Made by a program: the position numbers and the translations under genes. From Porites lobata (taxonomy: Eukaryota; Cnidaria; Anthozoa; Scleractinia; Poritidae), in the NCBI GenBank assembly GCA_942486035.1, contig CALNXK010000003.1, positions 3,827,501 through 3,891,500 on the forward strand: a stretch of 64,000 bases of DNA, in the 5' to 3' direction. The notes below the pieces were generated by a model. The model did no database searches, was not told the origin of the DNA, and was given only the letters and a program-made list of their open reading frames with translations. Of this stretch, positions 24,978 through 43,947 are shown piece after piece. Each line of letters starts with the position of its first letter. Within the stretch, counting starts at the first letter, position 1.

Positions 24978-25133
24978 TACCGGAAAATGGGACACATTCA
25001 CAGTCCCATTGAAAGTGGACACGCCTTTTTGAAGAAAATCGCGTCCAGTGAAAAATTTTGCTGTTATTATGGATTGCTACTTTTGGCGATTTTCTTTAGA
25101 GGTAGGGTCCACTTACACTCTCCCCCCCCGGGA

Positions 25134-25167
25134 TAGCCTCTTACGCAGACGTTCTCGTGGGAGGCTA
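25134..25167. mobile_element. Minimal TAGCCTC inverted-repeat element
   Basis: A 34-bp palindrome, TAGCCTCTTACGCAGACG on the left and CGTTCTCGTGGGAGGCTA on the right. The 9-bp flanks match at 6 of 9 positions. Included because it shares the terminal pattern of the 9-bp-TSD family; on its own it would be weak. Confidence 0.4.
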
Positions 25168-25858
25168 CCCCGAGAAGGGTACTTCCTTGATAGGAACAAA
25201 ACTGAATGCAATCAGCTGGCAACAGAATAGGGCTGATTTATTTATTAAAGGCCAATATATCGGCTTACAAAATTAGCCTTCCTTAAGCTCAGAGCTACAT
25301 TGATAGAAACTACTATAACGGCCGTTATACAGTCGACTCTGTCTTAACAGACACCTTTTTAAAACGGACACCTAGAATTGGCCCATCCCTACCATTCCCT
25401 TTATTTGACTCTCTATACTTCGATAAGACGGACACTTCGTGCCAAAAGCGTCGTCTTGGAAGGAAATAGTGGCCTCAAATAAATCAGCCCTTTGCTTGCC
25501 AGCATTGCATTCAGTTTTGTTTTTTAATTTCCACTCAAGTGACGTATAGCTCTAGCATCTCTACATTAGAGACCCGACAAGAAGGAACCAGTCGGTGTCA
25601 AGCGTCGAGTGGAGTGGACCTCTGCATTCCAAGGCTACTAGTAATAGGGTAGTGGGGATACGCTGCTGGATGGGGTCGCATTTTTACGACTGAATTGACT
25701 ATATAGTAGGGTTGCATTTTCAAAAGAGTTTCTAGAATGGGGTCGCAAATAGCTAAGATGGGGTCTATAATTGCTCACACAGTAGACTATAATGGGGTAG
25801 GGGTTCTGAGAGGCCATGGACGTATACCAAGAACAATTGACCCAAGTAGCTCCCACCC

Positions 25859-25919
25859 TAGTCTCCCTTGCAGCCGTCTTTTGGATGTCACGCAACGCTC
25901 CCGGCTGCAAGAGAGACTA
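25859..25919. mobile_element. 61-bp TAGTCTC inverted-repeat element
   Basis: TAGTCTCCCTTGCAGCCG pairs with CGGCTGCAAGAGAGACTA. The flanks CTCCCACCC (25850-25858) and CTCCCACAA (25920-25928) match at 7 of 9. It contains CACGCAACGCTCC, a motif shared with the 23387-23991 family. Confidence 0.65.
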
Positions 25920-26524
25920 CTCCCACAAGGCCCTGGCTCATTACGTGTATATCAGATTAGATTCCGATTTTTTATTTTTTTGCACTATTTCAAGAGGTTA
26001 CTACAAAACTTACAATACAATAAAATACATAAATCATCAAAGGTAAAATGTGCGCAGTGACCAAAGGAGTTAGTTTTTCGAGTTGGTCATTCACATGTGC
26101 AACTAACTGGCATAGACATTATACATAAGACTACGAGTAACGTACTCGTTGGGTATTTAAAAGGTACACTTTGTATTGCCTATAGGAGTTATTATAAGGG
26201 AGTTTTTTAATTTAGAGGTAATGTGTTTTGGATCCGAAGGGCCGACAAAAATTTTTGGGAGACCGGGCCCCCAATTTATCTAAGGGTCTGGACGACTGGT
26301 CCCCTCCTCCTTATCTCAGGGTCTGGATCTGGCACTGCAAACCCTCTCTTCAAAACGGTAACCGGTTGTTGTAAGAAGATGGTTGTTTGAATGAGAAAAG
26401 AGGGATGTAATATGGACGCTAATTTGGGGACAGTGCAGCCAAATTTGCCAAAATCCGGAAGCGTATCCTCCCTATAAAATCATGTTCACCAAGAGTCTCT
26501 AGTTGGCTAACAACCCAACTTGTT

Positions 26525-26630
26525 TTGGGAATGTGCCCATCTGCCCCTCCCTTAAGCGAACATTAACACTTACTTCTCAGTTAGGGCAAAATGTTGGCTT
26601 AGGGAAGGGGTAAGTGGGCAGTTTCCCAGA
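26525..26630. mobile_element. Palindromic MITE (TGCCCCTCCCTTAAGC)
   Basis: The left arm GGGAATGTGCCCATCTGCCC and the right arm GGGCAGTTTCCCA are inverted copies, with inner inverted pair CCTCCCTTAAGCGAACATT / AATGTTGGCTTAGGGAAGG. A related half-element is at about 62205-62255 (GGGAGGGGTAGGTGGGTAGC). Confidence 0.65.
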
Positions 26631-27135
26631 AACGTATAATGATCACTGTGACCATTAAGACCATACCAGGGACTGGTGCTGGGAAGGCTGTTGTTACCAC
26701 TTTGTGATAAAGGAGTCCTTTTTACATTGATTGTGGTAACTGGTTGGAGAAGGTTTTCTTCTTCTGACAAGATATAGACAGTCCTGTATACAACTAACCC
26801 TCTTAAAGTCACCAGAGGAAGAAGATGTAAAGCACTGGATGAGTGGACTACAACCATAAACCCATTTCTTAAAAAACTGCAAAATCAATGAAAAAGAAGC
26901 TACAACATGCTGTGTAAAAGAATACATAGTTTAATGCTTAAACCAACAAGTTGGAACTTAATAAGTTTCCTATCCTCACAGATTTCTTTTATTTTCTTAC
27001 TCGACACCACATGATGTAGCTAACTTCATAACACCGTCTTTCTCTTTAAGCCAGGCACGCAGTAATTCTCTTGGATGGTAAAAGTAACTAACTATATTGC
27101 CAGCACTTGCGTCAGAGGGATCAGAAGGTAGCCAC

Positions 27136-27277
27136 TAGCCTGCATAGCTGGGGGGATTATTGTGCCCAAGGTGTTTTCTTGGCTGCAGAGCTAAGCAACT
27201 TGCTCCCAATCTTCACATGGTGCTGCCACCAAAAAACTACAGCACTTTCCTGCTAATCCTGCTAGCTACACAGGCTA
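27136..27277. mobile_element. 142-bp TAGCCTGCATAGCT inverted-repeat element, 9-bp TSD
   Basis: The left end TAGCCTGCATAGCTGG mirrors the right end CTAGCTACACAGGCTA. The flanks GGTAGCCAC (27127-27135) and AGTACCCAC (27278-27286) match at 7 of 9. A solo end of the same family (CCAGCTATGCAGGCTA) occurs near 29756-29771 in UBE2D intron 5. Confidence 0.65.
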
Positions 27278-28198
27278 AGTACCCACAAGCCCTTACCCAG
27301 TACAGTACAAAGGAAGCAAAATCTAAGGCCGCAAAGTCAATTGCTAAATTATCTGTTTATTCAATACAAATGTATTTCCACACGACAAAAAGACAATTTA
27401 GTAATTGCTCAATACTTATGTATTGCACTTGCAGGAATCTTCAGTATTATTACAGTTAAACATTATGAACAGCGAGGGTTTTCTTAGGGATGGCATTTCA
27501 CCCATCAACTGCCAGTAACCAACTACACCACTGCCTCTTTAGACATTATTCATGTCTTTGTTGGACAACATGCAAACCGCATAACTGATACAAAACTGTG
27601 ATAGTAAAAAAGTAGGTTTAAGCAATTACAACCTTCATATGATGACAACATCTAAACTCTCCTTAAATATTGATCTAATTATCTGACTAATGTTATCAAC
27701 GAAACAAGTGCTTGTGATATACAAATGTATACTTGAAAATTATTTTAAACAACTGGCAAACAACACTCTCAAAAGAAGTGATTTAAGGAGAATTTGCATG
27801 TTGAAGAAGAGATTGAAAGTGATGACATATTTACCAGCAACTGCATTTATATGTATATATACAACAACACAAAAGTAAAAACAATCATTACTAACACGAC
27901 AGCACATTAAGAGCAATCATTTAGGCCTACATTAATCAAGATCTGAATTGGATTTCAGGCACTTTTACAACAAAAGAGGAAAAACAGCTAACTATACATT
28001 CAGTACAATAAGTGCTCTTTCAAATCTTCATTAAGGCAGATGTCAACAACAAGTATAACCACTCAATCACAGCACATAAAAGGAACTTAACCTTGCAGAA
28101 TGACAACACTGGAAATTACCTTTTACATAGTCTTAAAGAGTTGCAAGACTTCACGGAGCCTTGCCAAAGAAAAAATAACAGTTTTAGTCCTTAGATGT

Positions 28199-35011
<6,813 letters not shown>

Positions 35012-35598
35012 CCCCTCTGCAAGCTATTATGCCGTTAAAAAACTCTACAAGAAGACAAATTTTCACTGTGATGAAGATCCCAAACTTCCTGTTCATGGAG
35101 ACCAATGCAAGGCAAAACGTGTGTGCTATTTGTTCTGCTATTGGCTTAAACAGATCACATGATCTGCTAGTTCCCAGATTTCCTTGGGTGTTGGTCTTTC
35201 TTCAAAGTCAGCTTTGTACCAAGGTTGGCACATCACTTTTACCATCGGCAATGAAAGAAACTTGCTATAAATGTACCTCTGGGAGCAAGAAAGTATTTTT
35301 ATTCAATTCTACATAAGACGATCCGCGAACTATGCAAAAGTAAATATCAGCGAAATATCAAAAGCATTTGATATGATACACCGCACAATTGTAGGTAGGC
35401 GGCCTAACAATGGTCTTTGGTTAGGTTTCCTGGTCTTTTCATCATATCGTCGGGTGGCGAAATCAGAAAATGGAAAAAAGTAACAACACTCAGAGGAAAA
35501 ATCAGATAAAAATAACGGCGCTACTCATAATTTTGTCTTCAGTGGCAAATCCAGAATTTGAGTAAAGACTGGCTGGATCACAAGACACTCACAAGGAT

Positions 35599-35703
35599 TA
35601 GCCTGCGGTCAGGCTCACTCGGCGTGCGAGTTTCCTCGCGCGGTGAGGGCTCCACCGCCAAACTTTTCCTCGAACTTGCACAGATGAGCCTGCTCGCGGG
35701 CTA
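35599..35703. mobile_element. 105-bp TAGCCTGCGGTCAGGCTCA element, 9-bp TSD
   Basis: The left end TAGCCTGCGGTCAGGCTCA mirrors the right end TGAGCCTGCTCGCGGGCTA. The flanks CACAAGGAT (35590-35598) and CACAAGGAA (35704-35712) match at 8 of 9. No coding capacity. Confidence 0.8.
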
Positions 35704-36143
35704 CACAAGGAATGAAGAACTGAAATAATTCTTCCTCAGTATTGTGGTCCTGTGTTAAGTTAGCCTGTTAAAGGTTCTTAGAAAAAAGGCGTGACGCGTA
35801 AGTGAAAGGCAGGCGAAAATATGGCGAGAAAAAGGAAGGGAGAGAGAAAAACGCACCTTTCCTCTCCCCAGTTTCGTCCCGTTTTATTCTGCTGCGCTGG
35901 CCCGACTATCTCGGAGTCTGGAACAGGAGACCACAAGACCACAAGACAACAACTGAGGTTCAACTGAGGCTCCTCCCCTGGATACGTCACTGAGAGGTAC
36001 TTGACGACTTTTTGACGTGTATCGAATCGTTCGATAATAGTGGCTCCTGATTGAATAGAAATATAAATAAACCGGAGTATATGAATATATAAAAAGTAAA
36101 CGGAAGTATAAAATAGGAAAAAGAAAGAATGAGATATCCGTGA

Positions 36144-36380
36144 TAGCCTGCGAGCAAGCTCTCCTATTTGGCCGAGCGAAACGAGCGAGCGAGCAGCGAA
36201 GCCGCGAGGGGCAGTCGCGTCTCCTCTCGCGTGCCTCTCGCGCGTGTACTTTTCACGATATCCCCCAAATGGATAGTCTGCTACACAGCCGTTTTTAGTG
36301 TCGTGGGGAGGAGCGCTGCGTGACGACACTAAAAACGGCTGTGTAGCAGACTACCAAATGGAGAGCTTGCTCGCAGGCTA
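36144..36380. mobile_element. MITE with TAGCCTGCGAGCAAGCTCTC ends, interrupted by a second MITE
   Basis: The outer ends TAGCCTGCGAGCAAGCTCTC (left) and GAGAGCTTGCTCGCAGGCTA (right) are perfect inverted copies. The flanks TATCCGTGA (36135-36143) and TATCAGTGA (36381-36389) match at 8 of 9. The right half is split by the 80-bp insertion at 36274-36353. Confidence 0.88.
36274..36353. mobile_element. Nested 80-bp TAGTCTGCTACACAGCC MITE with perfect 9-bp TSD
   Basis: An almost complete palindrome with ends TAGTCTGCTACACAGCCGTT / AACGGCTGTGTAGCAGACTA, inserted into the 36144-36380 element. The target CCAAATGGA is duplicated exactly at 36265-36273 and 36354-36362. It is a short version of the 23387-23991 element. 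Confidence 0.9.
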
Positions 36381-37264
36381 TATCAGTGAGTGTTCCATTA
36401 TTCTTCCTTGGCAGATCTTGGTGAACTCATTGATGGTGTGAACTGGATTTAGGATCATGATCTCATGTTGTGATCCGGGAGGCAAAGGAAACGCTGGATT
36501 ATGTGGTGATTCAAGTTTGGCCTTTGGGCCGGCATTACAACGTTCATCTTTGAGTAATTCCTCAAATTTAATTATTTGTTTCTACCGCCTTGCTCACATC
36601 CTAAGAGCTTACCCGAGGCATTCTTTCTGCTACCACCAGTTACAGAGATAGATTCAGGGTTTTTAAGAGGGGCCGGTGTAGACTAGGAGTAGTTTCACTT
36701 TTTTAGACGGTCCAGCTGAATTTAGTCGGTCTCGCTGAAAACGAGACTGCTCGCAATGTAGAGACTTGAGAGCCAGGTGGTGCGGAGTCGAGTGTTCTGA
36801 TACCATTCCTGGCTATGAAATTATGCATAGAATGGGTTCCTGGCATAAATAAAGATTAAAATATCGTACACTGTACTTCGTTTGGCTGTTATTACTTTTC
36901 TTTTCAGCTAGAAACAAAGCCATCAATGTAAAACACCTGTCCAAGGTAACTGCTGCTATTTTCTGTAATTATCTATTTTTTTAAGAAAGGGGTGGGCTTT
37001 TTCCCAGGCCTAATGGCTACAATCTTGGACCAAAAAATAGGGAAAGAAACCCCCTCCCCCACCACCACCACCCCTCCCCCCGAAATCGCGGATGAAGTAG
37101 GGCGAGGGCCAGAGCGTACCATTTTCCCATCCTTGTCCAAGGAGAGTTACCCTGTGAGCGCAGAGGTTTCTTTCTGGCATGTCCTTTAGCATTTGTGAAA
37201 TCTTTTGCACCTCTACTTGCATGGTACTGGAGAGTGGACCAAGGGATGGGCGGTATTGATTCTC

Positions 37265-38883
37265 AGTATGCACTAGTCAGCGGAAAGCCCCGCATGCACC
37301 CCTCAGTACCCGGGGAATAGCGGGGCATTAGACCAGGCCTGCCTTCTAAACGAAGCAAATTCCCCGCTATGCGGAGCAATTTCGTACGTCAAAACGTCAC
37401 TTTTGTTCCCAGCACCCGGGGCAATACAGTACTTTTTTCCTCGAATTGGACTTTTACAAATAGTAAAGTCAACAGAGCAGTACATAGCCTCAAGTGTAAA
37501 ATTGAATGATAATCTATCGTGAGTTACAGAATTGGCAGTCCGAAGTTCAAAATCTCTCTAAGCGATTATGGTTATATGAGCCCTCCAGAAGTATGCGCCC
37601 TGACCCAGAACAATATTCATGTCATTTCCTGTAAGAAGCAAGGTTATGTTTTACGGCTTCTGTTAAGGCCTGCTAATGGTCTCCGCTCAGGCGCTGATAC
37701 TTGTGTCTAATACTGTCAAAAACCCCGCACACTGTGGCAAAAGTGACCACAGGACACCCGGAATCACAACAGTCTACTGGAAGCCAAATTATAAGGATTT
37801 GTACGGGAATTTATCGTAAGATCGATAAAACGGTTAAAATGTGCATAAACAGCTATTAAAGTGTGCATACCTCATAAAGAGTTTTGTCTGTGTTGTTTTC
37901 TTACTGTTTCCCACAAGCTGAGAAACCAAAACATTAAAACTTGCTAAAATGGCGTTTATAGGGCAGGAAACAATAATAATAGCTGTTAGTTTTACCGACC
38001 TTACGATAAATTTTTTCCCATACAAAGCCTTATAATCCCGGGGGGGGGTACTTTAGGATTTTCTGGGTGGGGGTGTGCCGCTGGGACCCTGGAACCCTTA
38101 ACCTATACTAGAGCTAGTTCAGCTGAATTTTGCTACCCTATACTAGAGTAAACTCCCCAACCCCCCCCCCCCATCCTAGAGTAGCTGTTTTCCAGAAACT
38201 ACTGAGGTCACTAGCACAGTCAAGCCAAAACAGAACCTTATGCCACAATCGTTTCGCTCTCAAAGAAGGATTTATTTATACTTGTTCAGTTTTTTTTTTT
38301 CATCAAGTCCTAAATTTCAGGTTAACCTGATTGAATAAAGAACCATCATGAGTGTTGCTTTTCGGGTGCAACAGCAAAAAAACTCGACTTTCTAAATAAC
38401 CTCTACTGGTACAGCCGAAACAACAACGTATTTTATATACAAACTCTGTAAGTACTATATTACAACGGTGCAACGTATTCACTTCAGATATTCAAAACAC
38501 CTTCTCTACACAAGCATATTACTGATAACAAAACAGAAAACTAGAAGAACTACAGGAAAATTCTGAAGGTGAACTAGGTACTTTAAACTTTACAACGCCA
38601 GTTCTGGATTCTAGACCCTATTCTAGACCCAAATGCTCTGATTTATATACCCTATCCTAGAGCAAACTGCTTGAAAACCATACCCTTCACAGCGGCACAT
38701 ACCTATATAGCCCATATATGGGAGTACCCCCCCCCCCGGGCTTATAATTTGGCCTCCAGTAGGACTGTTGTAAGTCTGGGACCCCTGTGAAGTGAAAGTC
38801 TAAAATCGCTTTAATCTCGCGCTATTGCCCAGCATTCCCCTGGTATGGGGAGGGTGGTGCGGGGCTTTCCGCCGATTAGTGCA
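37265..38883. mobile_element. 1.6-kb nested inverted-repeat element
   Basis: The outer ends TATGCACTAGTCAGCGGAAA and the inverted right end GGCTTTCCGCCGATTAGTGC span 1.6 kb. Inside, a second inverted pair (CAACAGTCTACTGGAAGCCA at 37768 and TGGCCTCCAGTAGGACTGTTG near 38752-38772) bounds about 1.0 kb. A third pair around TTATCGTAAGATCGATAAA / GACCTTACGATAAA lies at about 37790-38035. Poly-C/G tracts near 38041, 38160 and 38730 accompany copies of TATACTAGAGTA. It is probably at least two elements inserted in one another. Confidence 0.6.
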
Positions 38884-39254
38884 TTATGTCCAAGATTCGA
38901 GCCACTTCTCACTAAATCCCCAACCCCCCTCCCCACTAAAAAAACATACAGCTAGAATCCGTCTCTGATCTGAGCGAGTATCAGAACCAAGTCGTGTCAA
39001 GTGGCAATTCAAGATACAACGCCAGCTCCGCAAGACGTACGACTCAGTCTTACTCGTTTTTAAAATTGCGTTCGACGAAGGAAAACGCTTACTTTTCGAG
39101 CCACGCGGGAGATCACGCGGGCCTGAGCGTTCTGATGCCATGTGATTTCAAGCGGTTTGGGCGCCATCTTGGATTGGCTGGCTGGCTGGCTCATTTTGCC
39201 TCGATCTCATGTGTTCAGTTTTTCTCGCCCGTGAACTGGTATAGTATCTATCTT

Positions 39255-39720
39255 GTGACAATTTCTAGCTCACGGATGAAACATTGGCGAGTTTTTTGCC
39301 TAGTCCCTGTACGGCTTTTCCCCAGTCCCTCTCGGTCAATTCATTCGGTCACGTATCCGAGGCGAACGGGCGGCAAACACCTAGACAAAAACAGAACGCG
39401 CATTCAAGATGTTGATGTTATAAGCAGCAGAAAGAGATGTTTTCTTTTTTACTCTTGTCGATTTTTGCGGGATTGACTTTTGCCGACTGGCTTTGAAAGT
39501 CATCAGAATGTTATTCATAGTCCTGTACGTGATAAGATTGATTCTGCTCTTTATCCTTCAATCTCATCATCCAACTGGGCTATCGAAGTTGCAGTTGGGT
39601 AGTACTTGCCCGGGACATTTTGGGCAGTCTTACACCAAGTACTACCCTTGCAGTTGTTGGATCACGTGACCCGAAACGCTTTCGCCGCTCGGAATAATGG
39701 GGCCTAGGGACTAGGCCAGG
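39255..39720. repeat. CCTAGTCCCT / AGGGACTAGG inverted repeat region
   Basis: CCTAGTCCCTGTACGG at 39299 and GGGGCCTAGGGACTAGGCC near 39700 are inverted, with an inner inverted pair GGGTAGTACTTG / CAAGTACTACCC at 39597-39650. Similar GGGCCTGGGAACTAGG occurs at about 51960 and CTAGTCCCTAGTCC at about 59232 in ADAMTS introns, so this is a dispersed repeat family. Confidence 0.45.
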
Positions 39721-40526
39721 CGAGTTTGTGTTTGTTACAGGTTTGTTTATCGTTTTTCTCACAGTTTTTATTTAAGTGTATTTTTATAAGAAAAGCTCCA
39801 TTCTAAGATAATCGGATATGTAGATATTATGTTAACAATATGTTCTGCACACTGTATTAGTTTTTTATCGATTCTAGCAAGATCAGCTGAGATCGACCAT
39901 ATTTAATTCTCTTACAAATTTAATACATCTTTCCGCTTTTAAAAGCTATATTTACAGCGTTGTTCTCACATTTTTGGTCACCATTTTTTAAAAATATTCA
40001 AGAAGTTGAACGGTGAAGCGTTGACCTTGTCATCTCACTAATTCCGGGTGTGTTGTATTTGAAAAACAGCGCTGAGTAGGTGAGTTGTGTCACCGAAGTG
40101 TCACGCAAGAAGGGTTTGAAGTCATACACGACGCTTTGACAATTATGAATGGAGCTTTTCAGATTACTTAAATTGTCTGTAGCCCAATTTTAGCAAATTT
40201 TATTGACCATACAACAGTGCAAAAGACCATCAAGTCTACTGTTACTTATAGATGTACTTTACCGAGAGGCTGAGCCAAAACAAATGTTAAAAATACAGGA
40301 CGCTGTTGCCTTTTTTGAGGAAAAATGAAATAGTTACAAATTGTGAAGTGGGAGGATAAGCAATAACACTGATAAAGACAGCTGCTGATATTCATATTGA
40401 TAAAAGTGTTTGATTTTGATTTCGCAATCTTACAAGCTTGTCACGTTTTAAACCTCAGTACGACTACCACTCACTACCCCCCCCCCCAGCCCCCATCGAA
40501 CGCACTTCCATAATTTGCAATTACAT

Positions 40527-40940
40527 ACAGTCTGCTAAGCGGACACCCTCGGGAATTAGCCAGGTGACCGCTTAATAGAGGTTTGCTGAAGTTAAGCCCA
40601 TAATGTCGCAGAAATTGACCCAGAGAGCAAACTTGATTACTCTATTTACAATTAACAGTGATGCGAAGTATGATAAAAGTATTGGATGTTCCGAGGAGTT
40701 CACGCCTAAACGAAAAATTTTTGCAGTAAGTATTGTTCGTAAGGGAGCGCGTCTTTACAATCAAGCACATCATCTGCAATTTTAAATTCTCACGCATGCA
40801 ACATGAAGAACTGAAATTCAGTTATGGTCATCTAATTTGGGGAAGCAAGTCACTGACTTTGCTCAGGGCCAGCGAGAGTTCTTCGTGACCAAAAATACGC
40901 CATTTTGTTGTGTATCAAGGTGACCGTTTAACAGAGGAAA
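40527..40940. mobile_element. Degraded pogo/Tigger-like MITE
   Basis: A TA-flanked left end CAGTCTGCTAAGCGGACACC is followed by ACCGCTTAATAGAGG; an opposing GACCGTTTAACAGAGG occurs near 40920. The right terminus is not intact. The interior is AT-rich without coding sequence. Confidence 0.45.
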
Positions 40941-41043
40941 ATAACAATAAATTTACAAATTTACAGTAAATACTGGAAGCAAATTTCGGGAATGGTTTGA
41001 CCGTATTACTAGTTTCAATTTAAAAATACGACGCACGTTAAGT

Positions 41044-41196
41044 AAGCCATTTCCGAGTTGGCTCAAGCCTCTGTTTCATAGCGAGGCTAAGTGCGAAGCC
41101 TTTGATATAAATATGATTTTTTATTTTCATTCAAATAAACCTTGCAATTAGCCTCGTTCTGAAAGTGAGGGTTTTTGGAACTTAATGGCCGACTCA
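41044..41196. mobile_element. Palindromic MITE (GGCCATTTCCGAGTT family), copy 2
   Basis: GCCATTTCCGAGTTGGCTCA on the left and ...TTGGAACTTAATGGCC on the right, with inner GCGAGGCTAAGTGCGAAGCC. It shares arms and AT-rich centre with the copy at 14168-14340. Confidence 0.55.
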
Positions 41197-42602
41197 TAGG
41201 ATCTCTCTGTTCTTTTGACGTCACTTCTCGAGGCTGGAGTCCAGGGTTTCGTCCATCGTTGGCGTTGGCCATTCTATAGGGGCCGGCTAAGTTTGCAGTC
41301 AAGGTCATCGAAGAATGAAAGTATGAGAATGCATTAGTTCTAAAACCAGGAATTCTTAGGTCTTTTTCATTTTAAAGAGTTTTGCTAAGCCTTCGAAGAA
41401 GCTCTCTATTGAGACCTTCAACGGGTTTGATCACCAAATTATCCTTTCTTAAGACAAAATAGTCCATCTATAAGATGATATGAAACCTATACTGATGATC
41501 GGTATCTCCCGTAACAGAAACAATTGAAGCTACAGAATCGCATTAGCTGCGATAAAGCTTTCTTTCCACAAGAAGTACCAAAACTGAGCATTCTTTTAAA
41601 CTTGTTCTTTCCATGTGCAACCAGAAAAATGTTTAAAAGCTTGTGTATTTTAAACCTAATAACGCGCCGGCCATACATTCAACTTTTAAAAAGTCCTTCG
41701 TCCGATTTAATAATAAGGCGAGGTAAGGTCGACTGTGGCAAGTCTAGCTATACGTTGTCTCGTTACTTGACATAAAATAAATACGCCCAACCTCATTCAC
41801 TATCAAAGTTAAACAAGGCAGAAATCTACACTCTTATTATTTTTAATCAATAGTCTTCTTTCTTCTCCATTACCTTTTAGGGTAAAAACAAATAGTATAT
41901 GATGCCCACAGAAATCCCAGTCAACCCTTTTTAGGTCTTTTTAATACTTCATGCTGAAGAAAACTTCCGGCCTGGGAAAGAAAGGATGTGTGGTGTCTTG
42001 CCACTCAATACCTGGGGCGTGAACCAACATTTCCGTCCTACGTCCGGTGCAATTCTCAATAAGGAGACTATTCTGCTGAGACAAGAGCCATAGGCTCAGA
42101 AAATCACAAGATACTTACGAATAAATATCTTTTTTCCCCTTCGATTCAGCGATATCCCTCCGAGAATTCGAGCCTGGGCTGGGCCCAAACAGTGTTTCAG
42201 GAAACAGGGAATTAAGATCGGCATGAATCAACTGGATTTTCTTTTTACTGAAATTTAACGTAATGTAAATTAAAACGATTGCTATTGCCGTTTAATAGTC
42301 TGAATTTTTAACCATAACTAACTGACCCATGTCTTCGAGTCATGTCTTTCACTGACCCATGCCTTCTTGTTGATGCATTCTCATTACTCTCATTTATTCA
42401 ACCCCATGGTCTAAAAAGAAAAAATAATCAGTCTAGTTGACTTGGACCTTTTAATTTTAGCTGGCTAATTTTACGTTTTGCGGAGGAGCTACATGGCGAC
42501 AAAAAGATTCCCACTGGCAAATAAAATAATATAACTTAACCACAAAAGCCGCTAGTACAAATCGCATTCGTTTCACTTAGGGTCACCGTTTCACTGTTGT
42601 CC

Positions 42603-42694
42603 TAGCCTCCCACGCAGAGGTTCTTAGGAGTTCGTCACGCGTTCCTGCCCTACGTTCGTTGGGGAGGAATGCGTAATGAGCACTGGGGAGGCTT
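42603..42694. mobile_element. 92-bp TAGCCTCCCACGCAGAG element, 9-bp TSD
   Basis: The left end TAGCCTCCCACGCAG and the right end CACTGGGGAGGCTT are imperfect inverted copies. The flanks CTGTTGTCC (42594-42602) and CTGTCGTCC (42695-42703) match at 8 of 9. Confidence 0.6.
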
Positions 42695-43947
42695 CTGTCG
42701 TCCCTGAGAGAAGAGTCATTAACCGGTTATACAGTTAATTTTTTACTAATACGAGTTTCTTCAGCGAAAAGTCAAAATGGATTTCAATGGATACGACGTT
42801 CACTTATCAGGAGTTCGAGCTAAGAAAATAGCAGGCCATTCCCGCAATTTTACCGCAATTTCCGACGGAGATCTAGCTGCAGGACTCAAACCAATTTTCC
42901 AACCATATCTCCTTATATGGTGCTTAAGCAAATCCTGAACGTACTCAAGTTAAAAGCTCAACAAATGCTGAAGATTTTGAAAGACAACCAGCCGAATTAT
43001 GGAATCTAAAAATTTATAGCCTTTTCCAGGTGTTCAGATAGTGAAGCGATGCTAGAAGGGATAGAAATCAAACGAGCGAGAAAATAACGAGTAGAGACCG
43101 CCGCCCTTCTCAGTCTTCTCTGTTTATTTATCTATTTATTTATTCATTTATTTACTCATTTAATTTTAATATTCATTTATTCATTATTGTTTTCCTCTCC
43201 CTATTTTTAGTCCTCGCTCCTCGGAACACCTGTGGATTTAAATCCTGGAAAACATTTCAAATCAGATTGTCCGGCGTATCTGGCGTATATGTCGATAATG
43301 TGTCACCAAGTCAGATCCACTGTAGCTTTTGAAAAGCATTTTTCCTGTCCACCATTTTTCAAAACACGTTTGCCAGTTAATTCACTTAAAAGCTGATGAA
43401 AACAAAGGTAAACATTACAGTAACACTCTCTGACCTTTCATGGGTTTCTTTGACTTCCAGCTACGTGATACAAGTTTTTCCAAGTTAGGTGTCTGAGGTC
43501 TGACGAACGTAATCATAGAGTTTGACCTGTTCTTCGTCATAACCTCGCATAGAACGTACCTTGATTGTCGCTATTGAGAAATTATTGCTAGCAACTGTCC
43601 TAGAAATTTTATTTTTGGTACTTGTAAAAACGTGAAAAGATTAACTGACGGTAAAAACTACATCTTCACGTATAAACCTGACTTCATGAATCGGAAACGA
43701 GCGAATTTGGCAACGCTTAAGTTTTGACGACAGTTTTTTATCTCGTTTCAGTGACAGTAATCCGCGTATAAACCAATCATGGTGTTAGCGGATATGACGT
43801 AATGAAAAGGCCTTCGGCACCATTCGAGAACAGACGGTCAACACTGAGAGAAAGGCGGTTTACAACACCAAACATCGGTTGACGACTCACGGTTCTACGA
43901 GGGTTTTAGGAGCTGAGTTGAAGGATAGTTTTTTTATACCTGTAGAT

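Larger units (their letters stand above)
24547..28198. other. Intergenic region between SIRT1 5' end and UBE2D 3' end
   Basis: SIRT1 and the UBE2D gene are on the same (minus) strand. This 3.65-kb spacer therefore contains the SIRT1 promoter and 5' UTR near 24550-25100 and the UBE2D 3' UTR near its right part. No TATA box is convincing. AATAAA in the minus orientation occurs at about 27361-27356 and again near 26990, either of which could end the UBE2D transcript. Several MITEs are annotated separately. A block at 25640-25800 repeats GGGGTCGCA several times. Confidence 0.5.
35012..43947. other. Intergenic region between UBE2D and ADAMTS genes
   Basis: The two genes are divergent, so both promoters lie here: UBE2D just right of 35011 and ADAMTS just left of 43948. 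The ADAMTS upstream contains a CCAAT-type AACCAATCATGG near 43776 and TGACGTAA near 43793, without a clear TATA box. Most of the interval is MITE-rich (listed separately); 43110-43190 is a T-rich ATTTATT simple repeat. Open frames at 35778-36329 and 38994-39476 overlap repeats and are not supported as genes. The stretch 41200-42590 shows nothing recognisable. Confidence 0.5.

Noticed and set aside
24596..24997. 133-codon frame upstream of SIRT1
   Set aside because: It contains the palindrome at 24886-24977 and has no recognisable domain; more likely the SIRT1 leader or promoter region.
35778..36329. 183-codon frame on the minus strand
   Set aside because: Its beginning is the inverted repeat of the nested MITE at 36144-36380; the frame is a by-product of the repeat.
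38994..39476. 160-codon frame on the plus strand
   Set aside because: Overlaps the CCTAGTCCCT repeat region; no splice sites or protein family recognised.
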